From Klebsiella pneumoniae (GTDB lineage Bacteria; Bacteroidota; Bacteroidia; Flavobacteriales; Flavobacteriaceae), in contig CALPPA020000087.1 in the NCBI GenBank assembly GCA_943325355.2, positions 1 through 6,905 of the forward strand: a DNA stretch of 6,905 nucleotides, read 5' to 3'. The notes below the pieces were generated by a model that saw nothing but the letters and a program-made list of their open reading frames with translations, was not told where the DNA came from and made no database searches. Each line of letters starts with the position of its first letter. The first letter of the stretch is position 1. Both the position numbers and the translations under genes were made by a program. This document shows, one piece after another, positions 6,131 to 6,905 of this stretch.

Positions 6131-6160
6131 AAAAAACCACCAGCTAGGCTGATGGTTTTA
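6131..6160 (-). terminator. Intrinsic terminator of the upstream minus-strand gene
   Basis: A 12-base-pair stem pairs 6133-6144 with 6148-6159 around a 3-base TAG/CTA loop. The only imperfection is C/A on the plus strand, which becomes a G-U wobble in minus-strand RNA, and the stem is followed on that strand by a run of U (the stem's own 3' end plus 6131-6132). It lies 40 bases beyond the stop of the exported-protein gene and 30 bases before rlmB, so it should end that transcript. The plus strand also has a T-rich tail, so it may act both ways. Confidence 0.82.
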
Positions 6161-6198
6161 ATTTTTATTATTCAGACAACTTAATGTCTTAAATTTAA

Positions 6199-6905
6199 TT
6201 ATTCAAGTCTACGGATAGCTTCGTAGAATTCTCTTGATGCTGCTGGGTTATAGCCAACAGTTAATCTGATTACGTCCTTTCTGTTATTAGTTCTTTCAAC
6301 AACGTTTGAAGTCCCACACTTAGAACGTGACAAAGCTGCAGGATTTGTTTCACAAGTTATAGCTGCGACACCGTTTAGCAATGTTGGTTCTCCAGTAAAA
6401 GGATCTTTAGTTAAAACAGTAACTTTATTGTTAGCGTCAACAGTGAAATACCAATCGTTACCCTCGAAACCGCCTACATAGTCTTTGTGTTTGTACAAAG
6501 TTTCACTAAGTGCTTCTATAACTCTAATTGCTCCTACTGGTGCAGTTGCACTTGTATTTAGAACTCCGATTCTATAGTAGGAACTCTCGATCACTTCGTA
6601 TCTACCAGCTAAGCTGAGAGCTCCAAGTGCTTTTACTGTAATTGTGATTGTGTTTTTTTCAGCTATCGATTCTGATGAATCAACAATTTCTAAAACAATA
6701 TCCTTAAAGTCAAAAGGCACTAAACCACCCGTTAATATTTTAACAGAGGCAGTAGCTGAAGTTTCTCCAGCAGGGATTGTAAAAGTTTTTATTGGTAACT
6801 CAAACTCTTTACCTTCTTTAGCTTCAGAAGTTGGGCTTGTTGCTATTGTTACCGTAACATCTTTATCTAAAGGTACATTTCTTCCACCTGAATATGAGAT
6901 GTCAA
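6199..6905 (-). CDS. Beta-rich exported protein of unknown family, C-terminal part, 5' truncated
   Basis: The frame stays open to the right edge, giving the last 234 residues; the GTG at 6720 is internal. Residues 1-91 alternate polar and hydrophobic positions and contain FTIPAGETSATASVKI (41-56) followed by DIVLEIVDSS and NTITITV. This is the pattern of a Calx-beta-like or DUF1735-like immunoglobulin-fold domain, common in Bacteroidetes surface lipoproteins. After ALSLAGRYEV, residues 99-234 form a second domain with many aromatics, Cys184 and Cys196 (a possible disulfide), and an ending GYNPAASREFYEAIRRLE. The composition (Thr, Ser, Asn, few Lys) suits an envelope protein, often encoded near SusC/SusD-like uptake genes, but neither the signal peptide nor the neighbours are visible. 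No PorSS-type C-terminal sorting domain is recognisable. Function is not assigned. Confidence 0.75.
   Translation of the reverse strand, partial: DISYSGGRNVPLDKDVTVTIATSPTSEAKEGKEFELPIKTFTIPAGETSATASVKILTGGLVPFDFKDIVLEIVDSSESIAEKNTITITVKALGALSLAGRYEVIESSYYRIGVLNTSATAPVGAIRVIEALSETLYKHKDYVGGFEGNDWYFTVDANNKVTVLTKDPFTGEPTLLNGVAAITCETNPAALSRSKCGTSNVVERTNNRKDVIRLTVGYNPAASREFYEAIRRLE

Noticed and set aside
6718..6720. GTG at 6720 (minus strand) as the start of the exported protein
   Set aside because: The same frame continues with convincing beta-rich protein sequence to 6903; starting here would cut an Ig-like domain in half.

Overview
The window looks like chromosomal DNA of a Bacteroidetes bacterium, most likely Flavobacterium or a close relative. 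The support is the AT-rich sequence, A/T-rich gene leaders without Shine-Dalgarno motifs, matches to the Bacteroidetes -7 promoter element TAnnTTTG, a secretion signal ending in SFSQ|S, and protein sequences of flavobacterial character. It is mostly ordinary housekeeping DNA. I see no CRISPR array, tRNA, rRNA, transposase, phage gene or recognisable defence system.

Layout: (1) Positions 2-3010 hold a tightly packed plus-strand operon of four genes with gaps of 7, 0 and 2 bases: the C-terminal part of an Mpl-type Mur ligase (cut by the left edge), a RadC/JAMM-domain protein, a YjjG-type HAD nucleotidase, and an unrecognised secreted protein with an Ala/Val/Pro-rich linker. (2) rarA, an AAA+ replication-recombination ATPase, lies on the minus strand and converges on the operon (3052-4329). 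(3) A 223-base divergent intergenic region (4330-4552) separates rarA from a plus-strand rhomboid protease gene (4553-5335). It holds a candidate rarA promoter and two degenerate 7-base tandem arrays. (4) rlmB, a 23S rRNA 2'-O-methyltransferase gene, converges on the rhomboid gene (5368-6102, minus). It has a TAnnTTTG element so close to its ATG that a leaderless mRNA is likely. (5) A hairpin terminator (6131-6160) separates rlmB from the C-terminal part of a minus-strand beta-rich, probably exported protein that runs off the right edge.

The genes cover unrelated maintenance tasks: peptidoglycan recycling or synthesis, nucleotide-pool cleaning, stalled-fork rescue, membrane proteolysis and ribosome modification. 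The operon may link cell-wall and nucleotide house-cleaning, but that is inference. The least explained items are the period-7 intergenic arrays, the secreted protein at 2180-3010 and the truncated exported protein at the right edge. None amounts to clear evidence of a new system.
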